Shown piece after piece: positions 51,046 to 60,364 of a stretch of DNA of 64,000 bases. A program made the position numbers and the translations under genes. How positions within the stretch are numbered: position 1 is the first letter of the stretch; every line of letters begins with the position of its first letter. Origin of the DNA: CAYRQP01 sp964426545 (GTDB taxonomy: Bacteria > Fermentibacterota > Fermentibacteria > Fermentibacterales > JCC-6); assembly GCA_964426545.1 (NCBI GenBank), contig CAYRQP010000003.1, positions 1 to 64,000 on the forward strand, given 5' to 3'. The notes below the pieces were generated by a model that saw only the letters and a program-made list of their open reading frames with translations, made no database searches and was not told the origin of the DNA.

Positions 51046-52001
51046 TTTTCTTCCACTCCATTTCTTTCGGAATTATATTTACAGAATAGATAAGAGATGG
51101 CTTTCCGGCAATATGCACAGGAGTATCTGATGTCTTCTGCTTTCTTTTTCGGATTGACGGCGCCTGTCAGCATGCGGAAAATCTGAAGAGTGAACATGAG
51201 TATTTGAAATTCCGCAACAGCCCCTTTATAACCGTGTTTTTCAAGAAACCGCAACTTCTCTGAAATATACTTTAGATAGGTTTCGTTTCCAAACTTCTGT
51301 CTGGCTGATACCCCCTCGAAATGTACTACTTCTGCAGATGGCACAAACCATGTGTCGAACCCTTTTGTGTGCATTCGATACTGAAGGTCTGTCTCTTCAT
51401 GATAAAAGAAATATTCTTCATCGAACCCATTTACCTTCATGAATACATCACGCCTGAAGACCATCACGGCACCAACCAGCCAGTCTACTGTAATTTCCTG
51501 TCCATGCCCTGAGTGTTTTGCACTCTTCTTTCTGAAAATTGGCAGATGCTCCCTGATAAGTTCTTCCGGAAAGGGAAAATCCCGCATGGACGGCTGGAGT
51601 TTCCCATCTTCCCAGAGAAGGCGGGGACCTACCACACCGGCTTTGGGGTGTCTTTCAAGCGCTGATAACAAGGCATTGAGACTGCCCGGAAGAAATACTG
51701 TGTCATTATTGGCAAGCACTATAACGTCATCTTTTATGTTTTTTATAACTTTGTTTGCACCTGCGGCGAAACCTTTATTCTTTTCTGACTTTTCAAGGGT
51801 AAACCAGTCGAACTGGCTGTATTTTTCGAGAGCCTTTTTATCAGAGCCATCGGTGGAATTATTGTCGAAAACTATTAATCGGGCATCAACTTCCTCTATC
51901 TGGGGAACAAGCGACTCTATCATGTTATTCAGAACTGCCCTGCCATTCCAATTCAGGGTAATCACAGCAATTTTAGCGGTTTTACTCACCATCGTCTTCA
52001 T
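51036..52001 (-). CDS. Glycosyltransferase family 2
   Basis: The 321-residue protein opens with a Rossmann-like GT-A fold: KIAVITLNWNGRAVLNNMIESL, FDNNSTDGS, and NKGFAAGANKVI with VLANNDTVFLPGSL carrying the metal-binding N-N-D. The acceptor part has EEYFFYHEETDLQYRMHTKGF, seen in rhamnosyl-type enzymes. Start is ATG 52001 or 51992; both overlap the M23 peptidase gene's end. It probably builds a surface glycan which the next gene product carbamoylates. The sugar is not predictable. Confidence 0.9.
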   Translation of the reverse strand: MKTMVSKTAKIAVITLNWNGRAVLNNMIESLVPQIEEVDARLIVFDNNSTDGSDKKALEKYSQFDWFTLEKSEKNKGFAAGANKVIKNIKDDVIVLANNDTVFLPGSLNALLSALERHPKAGVVGPRLLWEDGKLQPSMRDFPFPEELIREHLPIFRKKSAKHSGHGQEITVDWLVGAVMVFRRDVFMKVNGFDEEYFFYHEETDLQYRMHTKGFDTWFVPSAEVVHFEGVSARQKFGNETYLKYISEKLRFLEKHGYKGAVAEFQILMFTLQIFRMLTGAVNPKKKAEDIRYSCAYCRKAISYLFCKYNSERNGVEEKCP

Positions 52002-53061
52002 CCATCCGTTCGTTGCAGTAGTCTCTGAATATGATGAATTCTGTCATGTCAGTATCTGAAAGTCTGCGTCTGTGCCAGTTGAAGTATCCATAGGGGTCCA
52101 CCGGTTCATCATTTTCATCGTTTATCTGATAATGCAGATGTGGTGCGGTAGAAGTTCTTCCCGTATTACCTACGCTGCCCACCAAATCCCCCCTGCGGAG
52201 TACTACTCCCGGGACAATGCCGGATGCGACATCCTGCATATGCAGAAAAATCTCTTTATGCCCGTTGCCTATATCGACTTCAACGCAGTTTCCGTTGAAC
52301 GAATAATTCCAGTTCACCCTCGTCACTACTCCGCCGTGTGCTGTCTGTACCGGTGTCCCTGCGGATGCCTTGAAATCCACACCTGCATGAATGTGATTCC
52401 CGCGCTCTTCGCCGAATACCCCTGTGATTTCTTCAAAACTTCCAATCGGCAGTTGGTCAAGCAATTTTGGAGACTCTGTTCCATCGCTGTAATAAAAAGA
52501 CGGATAATTATCTCCGGTTTTATGAAACACATATACAGTAAATGGATTATTTTGTGTGCCTGCCCGGGGAATGTATCTCAGTGCGACCACTTGATTCTCT
52601 CTTGATGTGTAATCAGCATCGAACAGGACTATTATCGAATCTCCCGCATTCATGCCGTTCCAGGGGTCTGCGTCCCACCACATGCATCGGACAATGTGTG
52701 CGCCAAGAACATCGGAATCCTCAAGCAATCCTGACAAACTGCCGTAAATAGAACCGTTTACCTCTATTGCCAGACAGTTTCTCGGTCCTTCTGGGATATA
52801 AACCGGCTCTGTTATCTCAATAGTGTCGGGTAGAACGACTTCCGTCTCCAGTATTTCTTCTTCCGGCTCATCTTCGGCTACCGGATATTCGGATTCGGCA
52901 CCTGTGGCTTCAATAGGTACTACAGTTTCCTGATTTGTATCATCTCTCTGCCCGCTTTCAAGATCCGTTGATCTGATGACAATCACACCTTCATCGGAAT
53001 CTCCGCATGAAGCCGTAAGAACAACGGCAGCACAGCAAGTTAATAGCAGTCTTTTCAGCAT
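51982..53061 (-). CDS. M23/LytM-family peptidase lipoprotein
   Basis: The 359-residue product has a lipoprotein signal with lipobox LTASC (C19), an acidic Glu/Thr linker (about 25-95) and a middle region, then a LytM zinc peptidase domain with HIHAGVDFKASAGTPVQTAHGG and LHYQIND (HLH). Ligands H, D and HxH are intact, so activity on peptidoglycan cross-links is likely. G-rich bases precede the start. It is the first gene of a minus-strand string ending at 47975 and is divergent from the sigma54 activator at 53114. Confidence 0.9.
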   Translation of the reverse strand: MLKRLLLTCCAAVVLTASCGDSDEGVIVIRSTDLESGQRDDTNQETVVPIEATGAESEYPVAEDEPEEEILETEVVLPDTIEITEPVYIPEGPRNCLAIEVNGSIYGSLSGLLEDSDVLGAHIVRCMWWDADPWNGMNAGDSIIVLFDADYTSRENQVVALRYIPRAGTQNNPFTVYVFHKTGDNYPSFYYSDGTESPKLLDQLPIGSFEEITGVFGEERGNHIHAGVDFKASAGTPVQTAHGGVVTRVNWNYSFNGNCVEVDIGNGHKEIFLHMQDVASGIVPGVVLRRGDLVGSVGNTGRTSTAPHLHYQINDENDEPVDPYGYFNWHRRRLSDTDMTEFIIFRDYCNERMDEDDGE

Positions 53062-53079
53062 ACCCCCCCTGTCAAGATA

Positions 53080-53104
53080 TTGACATTTAACAAAAATGTG
53101 TTAA
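53080..53104 (+). promoter_or_regulatory. Candidate -35 box and inverted repeat upstream of a sigma54 activator gene
   Basis: TTGACA at 53080-53085 is followed by TTAACA, six bases, TGTTAA (53087-53104), ten bases before the ATG at 53114. No ribosome-binding site is visible. The symmetric site could be an operator, possibly for autoregulation. Confidence 0.35.
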
Positions 53105-53113
53105 CATATACAC

Positions 53114-54499
53114 ATGAATAAGAATAATACAAAAAAATACCATATTCTGGTAATCGACGATGACCCGAATATAACTGAATCACTGCGCGAGGTTTTCGAA
53201 TTTGCGGGCTACCTGTGTGATACTGCTTCCACAGGGGCGGAAGGTTTGAACAGACTGCGGGGAAAAAGACCCTACGACCTTCTTATAACAGACGTTCGTC
53301 TCCCTGATATTTCAGGTATTGAAATTCTCGAAAAGGCGGGAAAAAAGTATCCTTTTATGCCGGTTGTTGTAATTACGGGATATTCTTCCATTGAAAACAC
53401 AAAGGAAGCTCTTAAAAAAGGGGCGGTCGATTATATACCCAAGCCTTATAAGAATGAAACAGTCCTTAGCTCCGTAAAACGAATATTTACTTATACAAGC
53501 AGCATTTCGCCGGGAAAACTCTCTCCTGTCATTGTATATAAAAGCCGGGTTATGGAAGGTATAATGGATCTGGTTTCCCGAGTGAGTAAGACGGACAGTA
53601 CCGTTCTTATCACAGGTGAAAGCGGTACGGGGAAGGAACTCATAGCAAGAGCCATTCACCGCATAGGAAGGCGTTCGCACGAACAGTTCGTCACCGTAAA
53701 TTCAGGAGCCCTGCCTGAAAGTCTTCTGGAAAGCGAACTTTTCGGGCACATAAGGGGGGCTTATACTGGGGCTGTCTCCACTACCCTGGGACGCTTTCAG
53801 GTTGCTGACGGCGGAACTCTGTTTCTCGATGAAATCAGCACTATGAGTCCTGCCATGCAGGTGAAACTTCTTAGGATCCTTCAAACCGGTGAATTCAGTC
53901 CTGTCGGCAGTTCTGAAAACTATGTGACCGATACCAGACTAATTGTTGCATCCAACAAAGACCTCAGCATCGCCATAAAGGAAAATGAATTCAGGGAGGA
54001 TCTTTATTACAGATTGAATGTCATCGACATAAATCTTCCTCCGCTTCGAGAACGCAAAGAAGACATTCTCCCCCTGACTGAGTATTTCCTCAGCCGGCTC
54101 TCGATGCCAAATGATACTGAGTCTTATGTTCTTTCTCCCGATGCTGTTTCAGCGCTACTTGCTTATTCCTGGCCGGGCAACATCAGAGAACTTGAAAATG
54201 TGCTCGAAAGAGCTGTCCTGCTGAATGATGGAAGCACTATTGACTTAAACAGTCTCCCTGAAAACGTCATTGGGAGTCTTTTTTCGATAAGTGATACAGA
54301 TTTACCGGCAGGAGCTTTCGACCTTGATTCCCTGCTTGAAAATATGGAAATTAACTATATAGTACGGGCTCTTATTGAAGCCGGTGGAAACAAATCGAAG
54401 GCTTCTGAACTCTTGGGGTTAAGAAGAACAACTCTTCTTGCCCGGATAAAAAAATACAACATACCTGCCGATACAGGAAAAGAGAAAGGCAATGACTGA
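53114..54499 (+). CDS. NtrC-type sigma54-dependent response regulator
   Basis: The 461-residue protein has an intact receiver (IDDD, D60 in LLITDVRLP, K110), an AAA+ domain with GESGTGK (168-174) and GAYTGA (215-220), and a Fis-type helix-turn-helix ending NKSKASELLGLRRTTLLARI. It activates sigma54 promoters on phosphorylation. No histidine kinase is adjacent. The stop overlaps the next response regulator gene by eight bases, so the two are made together. Confidence 0.94.
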   Translation: MNKNNTKKYHILVIDDDPNITESLREVFEFAGYLCDTASTGAEGLNRLRGKRPYDLLITDVRLPDISGIEILEKAGKKYPFMPVVVITGYSSIENTKEALKKGAVDYIPKPYKNETVLSSVKRIFTYTSSISPGKLSPVIVYKSRVMEGIMDLVSRVSKTDSTVLITGESGTGKELIARAIHRIGRRSHEQFVTVNSGALPESLLESELFGHIRGAYTGAVSTTLGRFQVADGGTLFLDEISTMSPAMQVKLLRILQTGEFSPVGSSENYVTDTRLIVASNKDLSIAIKENEFREDLYYRLNVIDINLPPLRERKEDILPLTEYFLSRLSMPNDTESYVLSPDAVSALLAYSWPGNIRELENVLERAVLLNDGSTIDLNSLPENVIGSLFSISDTDLPAGAFDLDSLLENMEINYIVRALIEAGGNKSKASELLGLRRTTLLARIKKYNIPADTGKEKGND

Positions 54500-56477
54500 A
54501 AATAAAGTGCATCGTATTCTGGTTGTCGACGATGAAGAAGCTATCAGAATTCTCTGCAAGGAAACTCTGTCGCTGCAGGGCTTTAATATAGACATAGCAG
54601 AGAACGGTCGTGAAGCTCTCGAACTCTTGAAAGACAATTCTTACTCACTTGTTCTAAGTGACATCATGATGCCTGAAATTGACGGACTCGAACTAACATC
54701 GCGCATAAGCATTTCTTATCCGGATACTTTTGTGATTCTAATTACAGGACAGGGTTCTGTTGATGTAGCGAAGACCTCCATCAAAAAGGGCGCCTTCGAC
54801 TTCATTACCAAACCCTTTAAAATCCCTGAATTGGTTCATGTTGTAAAGAAGGCTCTTTCTATGCGTGAACAGCAGATAGTGAATTTTCCCGTGTTAGAGT
54901 TGAAAACGCTGTATGAATTCACATCCCAATCAACTGTTGAACACGATTCCATGGACATTTTTATAGACCGTTTTGCAAAAGTCCTGCTGGATTGTTTCGA
55001 TGCGGACGCTGTTACGGTTTTCCTGTCGGACAGAGTTAATGACCCAAAAATAAAAAGGGTTGCGGGGGTTGGGGACAAAGAACTTCTTGGCGAAGATGAA
55101 TGGGTTGCGCTTGCATCGCGAACCTATGCTACCGAATCCGGACTGCTCGCGGGTGAAAATACACGTATATCTCTATCGAAGGAAACCAAGGCATCATTCC
55201 TTGCAGCTACTACCATACCCTGTTCTGACGGAAATCTCGGCATCTGCCTGATAGTACGTTCTGAATCTCCGACTCCGTTTACTCCGAGGGACCTGAAGTT
55301 ATTGAATCTATTTTCAGCACATGCAGGAAATCAGATAATTAATTACAGACTATCGGATTATCTTCGTGAGCATGCAAGCAACCTTGAGAAGATCAATGTC
55401 CTTACCGGATATTTTTCTTCTTCTCTCGATGTGGAGAGCGTTCTTTCTTCTATCGGACAGGGACTCAGCACCATGATTCCTTTCGATCTGTTTGGGGTTT
55501 TCCTAATGAAGCCGAACGAAATACCACTGTGTTACCTGTATAAATGTTCAGACCTTCCCGATAATACAGTACAGGAGCATATTGCAGAGAAGTTGAGTGA
55601 TATTTATGAGTCAGATATTCTTGATTCGATGGCTAATAACAAATTAGTCGAAACATTTTCATCTGGCAGGATAATTACGCTTGATATGTCGCCCACATCC
55701 AACATAATAGACCTTGGTGACTACGGACACTTTTCGGGTACAATGATCTTGTCTTCCTGGTCACCGAAACAGCCGGATTTAGAAACTTCTCCTTTCCTGC
55801 CCATAATTGTGCGTCATGCTGCCGCTGCTTTGCAGAATGCACACCTTTATGAATCGAGCGAGCGTACTTACATACAAACGATAGCAGCCCTGGCTTCAGC
55901 CGTGGATGCGAAAGATCCCTACACAAACAACCACTCGAGAAATGTAGCCGCCTATACTTATGCGTTTCTCAAAATACTCAATATCTCCGCTGAAGAAAGA
56001 AAAATCATGGTAAACGCCGCATTGCTTCACGATATTGGAAAAATCGGTATTCCTGAACAAATACTGAACAAACAGGGACCACTTACGGATGAAGAATACA
56101 GCATTGTGAAGGAACACCCCAGCATGGGGTATAAGATACTCAGCCCCATCATAGCATTCAGTGACTTTATAGATGGAGTACGAACTCACCACGAACGCTA
56201 CGACGGAAGGGGATATCCGCTTAAATTGAAGGGAACTGAAATTCCCTATCTCGGGAGGATTCTTACTATCACCGATTCATTCGATGCCATGACCTCCGAC
56301 CGTGTTTACAGGTCTAAATTGCCTATTGAAATTGCCATAGCAGAATTGAAAAAGCATGCAGGAAAACAGTTTGACCCTGATCTTGTGGAAATTTTCATCG
56401 AAATTCTATCGGAGTCCGGTTTGTCTGAACTCCGCGAAGAATATCTGGACATTTTTGGAGAACAGACATCTATATGA
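54492..56477 (+). CDS. Response regulator with GAF-type region and HD-GYP output
   Basis: The 661-residue protein has a receiver (VVDDEE, D57 in VLSDIMMPEIDG), one or two GAF-like domains (about 150-440), and a C-terminal HD-GYP phosphodiesterase (about 465-640) with LLHDIGKIGIP near 512 and HHERYDGRGYP near 565. It degrades cyclic-di-GMP under phosphorylation or ligand control. AAAGG precedes the ATG, which lies within the end of the sigma54 activator gene. Their pairing suggests a joint switch of transcription and c-di-GMP level. Confidence 0.93.
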   Translation: MTENKVHRILVVDDEEAIRILCKETLSLQGFNIDIAENGREALELLKDNSYSLVLSDIMMPEIDGLELTSRISISYPDTFVILITGQGSVDVAKTSIKKGAFDFITKPFKIPELVHVVKKALSMREQQIVNFPVLELKTLYEFTSQSTVEHDSMDIFIDRFAKVLLDCFDADAVTVFLSDRVNDPKIKRVAGVGDKELLGEDEWVALASRTYATESGLLAGENTRISLSKETKASFLAATTIPCSDGNLGICLIVRSESPTPFTPRDLKLLNLFSAHAGNQIINYRLSDYLREHASNLEKINVLTGYFSSSLDVESVLSSIGQGLSTMIPFDLFGVFLMKPNEIPLCYLYKCSDLPDNTVQEHIAEKLSDIYESDILDSMANNKLVETFSSGRIITLDMSPTSNIIDLGDYGHFSGTMILSSWSPKQPDLETSPFLPIIVRHAAAALQNAHLYESSERTYIQTIAALASAVDAKDPYTNNHSRNVAAYTYAFLKILNISAEERKIMVNAALLHDIGKIGIPEQILNKQGPLTDEEYSIVKEHPSMGYKILSPIIAFSDFIDGVRTHHERYDGRGYPLKLKGTEIPYLGRILTITDSFDAMTSDRVYRSKLPIEIAIAELKKHAGKQFDPDLVEIFIEILSESGLSELREEYLDIFGEQTSI

Positions 56478-56494
56478 TAACTTCCCCATATTAC

Positions 56495-56524
56495 TTGAAT
56501 TCACAAGAAACGGAGTCCTATATA
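56495..56524 (+). promoter_or_regulatory. Candidate promoter for eno
   Basis: TTGAAT and TATATA are 18 bases apart, ending about 29 bases before the enolase TTG start. Confidence 0.4.
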
Positions 56525-56552
56525 GTGTTAAACCTTAAAAGAAAACGAAACA

Positions 56553-57848
56553 TTGCAAATTAAAGATATTGAAGCAAGACAAATTCTCGACTCGCGGGGA
56601 AATCCCACGGTAGAAGCCGATGTATATCTCAAATCAGGAGCATTCGGGAGAGCTGCCGTTCCAAGCGGTGCTTCCACGGGAATGCATGAAGCGGTAGAAC
56701 TTCGCGACGGCGGAGATATCTACTGCGGAAAGGGTGTTCTAAAAGCTGTAAAGAACATAGAAAATATCATTAAACCTGCTCTTATCGGCATTTCCTGCCT
56801 TGAACAGACTAAGATTGATAACATTATGCTGGAATTGGACGGAACGCCGAACAAGAAGAACCTCGGTGCCAACGCAATTCTTGCCGTTTCTATGGCAGCA
56901 GCCCGTGCTGCTACTGCTTTTGAGAACAAACCGCTTTTTCAATATCTTGGTGATTCCAACGATATTTCTGCCAATCTCCTTCCGCTTCCAATGATGAATG
57001 TTCTGAACGGCGGGGAACATGCTTCAAACAATATCAGCATCCAGGAATTTATGATTATCCCGGCAAATTTCGAAACTTTTTCACGTGCTTTGCGGGCAGG
57101 GATAGAAATATTCCATGAATTGAAGAAAAAGGCCGCTGAGAAGGGGATGCCCACAACTGTCGGGGACGAGGGAGGGATTGCGCCTGACCTTCCCACAAAT
57201 GAAGCTGCCCTGAAATTCATTGTGGACAGCATAATATCAGCCGGATATACCCCCGGTGTCGACATTTATATCGCCCTCGACCCCGCTGCCAGCGAATTTT
57301 ACCGGGATGGAAAGTACTTCATGCACGGATGCAGTCCGGAGGGCTTATCTTCTGGAGAAATAAGCAATTACTGGGAAGCCCTTATCGAGGAATTTCCGAT
57401 CATCAGTATTGAAGACGGACTGGCTGAAGATGATTGGGAGGGTTGGTACATGATGAACCGCTGGCTGGGCGAGAGAATAATGATTGTCGGCGATGATATT
57501 TTCGTCACAAATCCTGAGAGACTTCAACGCGGACTCGATGAATCCTCCGCAAATGCCATTCTCATAAAACCCAACCAGATTGGTACTGTTACAGAAACTA
57601 TTGCTACTGTCCGGCTTGCGGCTGAAAACGTGTGGAAGACCGTGATAAGCCACCGCAGCGGCGAAACGGAAGATACTTTCATAAGTGATTTTGCCGTGGC
57701 AATGAATGCAGGATACATTAAGACAGGTTCGGGCAGCCGCACAGATAGAATAGCTAAATACAATCAACTGCTTCGCATAGAAGAGATTCTTGGGGATGAA
57801 GCTGAATTCATGGGAATGAACGGTGTTCCCGAAGCTTTTAGAAATTAA
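56553..57848 (+). CDS. eno: Enolase
   Basis: This 431-residue glycolytic enzyme converts 2-phosphoglycerate to phosphoenolpyruvate. The start is TTG at 56553, giving the usual opening IEARQILDSRGNPTVEADV. Conserved elements include PSGASTGMHEAVELRD, the magnesium ligands in ALDPAASEF and SIEDGLAEDDWEGW with GDDIFVTN, and SHRSGETEDTFI. Length is typical. It is followed by an FtsB-like gene overlapping its end, and rsgA. Confidence 0.97.
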   Translation: MQIKDIEARQILDSRGNPTVEADVYLKSGAFGRAAVPSGASTGMHEAVELRDGGDIYCGKGVLKAVKNIENIIKPALIGISCLEQTKIDNIMLELDGTPNKKNLGANAILAVSMAAARAATAFENKPLFQYLGDSNDISANLLPLPMMNVLNGGEHASNNISIQEFMIIPANFETFSRALRAGIEIFHELKKKAAEKGMPTTVGDEGGIAPDLPTNEAALKFIVDSIISAGYTPGVDIYIALDPAASEFYRDGKYFMHGCSPEGLSSGEISNYWEALIEEFPIISIEDGLAEDDWEGWYMMNRWLGERIMIVGDDIFVTNPERLQRGLDESSANAILIKPNQIGTVTETIATVRLAAENVWKTVISHRSGETEDTFISDFAVAMNAGYIKTGSGSRTDRIAKYNQLLRIEEILGDEAEFMGMNGVPEAFRN

Positions 57849-58182
57849 ATTGGCTGGTCGCAGGAAAATTACCCGCGCTGAACAGAAAAAAGCGGCTTAT
57901 TACATCATTCTCGTTTCGATCATCATAACAATTCTCCTCATTATCCTCATCAATAGAAACAGGTTTATAACAATTTCAGAACTGGATGATACTGTATCGG
58001 AACTTACTGTTTCTATAGAAAGTCTTGAGACCGAAGTCGACTCCCTAAGGACTGAAATAGACCGCCTGACTAATGACTCTCTTTATATGGAACATGTTAT
58101 CCGTGGAATTCTCGGCTGGGGTAGAGAAGGAGAGAATATAATCAGGTTTATCCGGGTTGATACCACAGAGGCAGTAAATTGA
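57823..58182 (+). CDS. FtsB/DivIC-like septum protein
   Basis: The roughly 119-residue protein has a basic N terminus, one membrane segment (about 25-45, YYIILVSIIITILLIILI) and a coiled-coil with heptads (VSELTVSIESLETEVDSLRT), then a short C-terminal end. This is the FtsB/DivIC plan, and such genes commonly follow eno, as here. The start is uncertain: GTG 57823 overlaps eno by 26 bases, and TTG 57850 directly after the eno stop is an alternative giving 110 residues. Confidence 0.8.
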   Translation: MFPKLLEIKLAGRRKITRAEQKKAAYYIILVSIIITILLIILINRNRFITISELDDTVSELTVSIESLETEVDSLRTEIDRLTNDSLYMEHVIRGILGWGREGENIIRFIRVDTTEAVN

Positions 58183-59111
58183 AATCCTGCGAAGACACCG
58201 CTGTTTCAAATACAATCTCCTGCCGAATATCGTCTGTCGGCCGCAGAGAAATCCTGCTCATGGATGAAAACGGAAGGGAAGTTAAGGGAAGAATATCCGG
58301 TAGAATCTATAAGGACGGTACTCCCGTTGTGGGAGACAGAGTAACAGTAGATACTGCTCAGGATGTCCCTATTGTTGTCGAGGTATTTCCTCGCAGAAAT
58401 ACTCTTAAACGCACAGTCTCGCGGGGCGAAGAACACATAATTGCTGCAAATATAGATATGGTGCTTGTAATGATCTCTCTTCGAAATCCGCCTCCAAAAT
58501 ACAATGTTATCAAGAATTCACTCATAGGTGCCGAGTGGCAGAATATCCCTGTGACTATTGTCCTGAATAAAATAGATCTTGTTGAAGAGCATCTTTCGGA
58601 GGAAATAGGCTCTTTTATCGATACTTATGGAGAGGGGGGGGCAGGTTATCCTATTTTCCCCATTAGTTGCATCTCCGGCGATGGTGTTAGTACTCTGAGA
58701 GCGTCCCTGAAGGGGAAAACTGTTGTTATTTCCGGACCATCCGGATCCGGAAAGACCTCCTTTGCTAAAATACTCAATCCGTCTCTGGATCTCCTTATAG
58801 GTGAAATAAACACCAACACTTCGCAAGGGCGTCACACAACTGTTGCCGCAAGACTCATTACACTCGATGAGAATACTTTTCTGATAGATACCCCGGGGGT
58901 AAGAGTGTTCCCCATAGAACACATTCCTTTCGACAAGCTTCAATTCTGTTTTCCTGAGTTCCGCGAATTCATAGGAGACTGCCGCTTTAGGGACTGTCTG
59001 CACCGCACCGAGCCGGGCTGTGCTGTTAAAAAGGCTGTTCAGCAAGAGCGAATCAAAGAAGAGCGCTATGATGTCTATCTGAAATTAGTCAATAAGGCTG
59101 AAAATCAGTAA
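58179..59111 (+). CDS. rsgA: Ribosome small subunit GTPase RsgA
   Basis: The 310-residue circularly permuted GTPase has an OB fold (about 10-75), then G4 NKID (130-133), G1 GPSGSGKT (186-193) and G3 DTPG (237-240). The C-terminal zinc knuckle has C268, C273, H275 and C281 (CRFRDCLHRTEPGC). It assists late 30S maturation. The TTG start, preceded by AGAGG, overlaps the FtsB-like gene's stop by four bases. Confidence 0.95.
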   Translation: MKSCEDTAVSNTISCRISSVGRREILLMDENGREVKGRISGRIYKDGTPVVGDRVTVDTAQDVPIVVEVFPRRNTLKRTVSRGEEHIIAANIDMVLVMISLRNPPPKYNVIKNSLIGAEWQNIPVTIVLNKIDLVEEHLSEEIGSFIDTYGEGGAGYPIFPISCISGDGVSTLRASLKGKTVVISGPSGSGKTSFAKILNPSLDLLIGEINTNTSQGRHTTVAARLITLDENTFLIDTPGVRVFPIEHIPFDKLQFCFPEFREFIGDCRFRDCLHRTEPGCAVKKAVQQERIKEERYDVYLKLVNKAENQ

Positions 59112-59113
59112 TT

Positions 59114-60364
59114 TTATTTGTGGGGGCTTTTCTTCTTCAAATCACCTTTCATATCAGATATGAGATTGTCCCAGTCTTTATATGCTTCGGGATTTTCCTG
59201 TTTCATTATCCGCAGATTTTCACACATCAGCAGATATGCATAAAGAAGAATAAATGCGACAAAGAACACTTCGAGCCAGATGTACAGCTTCTTAGGTTTG
59301 CTCTTCCACCCCGGATGGCGGGGCGGGTCAAGAACCCTGACTGCCGGCTGTTCTTTTTGTTCTTCCGCTATTGCCTGCTGCAGACTTACATCCAGAAGAC
59401 TGGAAAGTTCCAGCGCTGTTTCATAATCCGCCCGCAGAATAGCATAACGGAACTGTATATCAGGAATCTCGTTAAGCGATAGAGCCGGTGCTATTTCTTC
59501 ATACCCATAGGGTATTACTCCTGTTTCAAGCATTGTAATGATATCCAGCAGAGCTGACGCTTCCCGCTCTTTTTCAAGTGCTGAAGCGGGAGTCCTGCCA
59601 ACTATTCCGCTCCTGATTGCATCCGCCTGTGCCAGTAACTGCATATACTGCTGCTTCAACTCAGCAAGAGTCTCTATAAAAACAGTTACTTCATCATCGA
59701 GAGATACGATACCATATTCTCTCTCGAAATTCTTCAGGCTGTCTGAAATAACCAGCATAATACTGTCTGCAGCAGAAACCTTTGCTTCGAGAAACACCCT
59801 GGTCTGCGTTGCTCTGCTTATGTTTATATGCGCATTGATACTGTCGAGCACGGCTATCAGTCTTTCTGATACTTCCACCGAATACATGGGGTCACCGGTT
59901 GTTATCTTGATTTCTATGAATCCTGAAGGAGTTACATTTGCTGAAAAATTCTTCCTGAATTCCTTTCTTGCCCAGTAAAGCCCTACCTGTTCATCTCTCT
60001 GATAATCATCATCCCTCTTTATCCGTTCGAGATAATTCGTCGATAGGATTACCGTTTCGATTGCAGTCCTGCTGTTCAGAATCTCTTCATACACATCTGA
60101 CATGGTGGTCATAAGAGGAAGAGAAAATCCCATTCCTCCGCTAAAGTAACCCGCAAAGTCCGATGCCCCAAACCCTGCGATATTCAGCCCTGAATAGTTT
60201 TGTGTTTCGGGGGGCATTATAAGAGAAGTAACCGTAAATTTTTTGGGAAGGATAAAGGTGACCGCCACTGTTGGAATCATCACAATAAGAAGTGCCTTTA
60301 GAAGGAGCCATCTATTCTTCAGCAGAACAAACAGATACCAGGACGGCCGCTTTTCTGGCTTCAT
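59114..60364 (-). CDS. Wzz-type chain-length/polysaccharide co-polymerase
   Basis: The 416-residue protein has a membrane segment near the N terminus (about 20-40), a long periplasmic helical region (coiled-coil about 175-310) and a C-terminal membrane segment (about 355-377) preceded by the proline-rich LDPPRHPGWKSKPKK, all features of Wzz/GNVR proteins. A cytoplasmic tail follows without a tyrosine-kinase domain. The start at 60364 overlaps the Wza-like gene by four bases. It probably controls length of an exported polysaccharide. Confidence 0.88.
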   Translation of the reverse strand: MKPEKRPSWYLFVLLKNRWLLLKALLIVMIPTVAVTFILPKKFTVTSLIMPPETQNYSGLNIAGFGASDFAGYFSGGMGFSLPLMTTMSDVYEEILNSRTAIETVILSTNYLERIKRDDDYQRDEQVGLYWARKEFRKNFSANVTPSGFIEIKITTGDPMYSVEVSERLIAVLDSINAHINISRATQTRVFLEAKVSAADSIMLVISDSLKNFEREYGIVSLDDEVTVFIETLAELKQQYMQLLAQADAIRSGIVGRTPASALEKEREASALLDIITMLETGVIPYGYEEIAPALSLNEIPDIQFRYAILRADYETALELSSLLDVSLQQAIAEEQKEQPAVRVLDPPRHPGWKSKPKKLYIWLEVFFVAFILLYAYLLMCENLRIMKQENPEAYKDWDNLISDMKGDLKKKSPHK

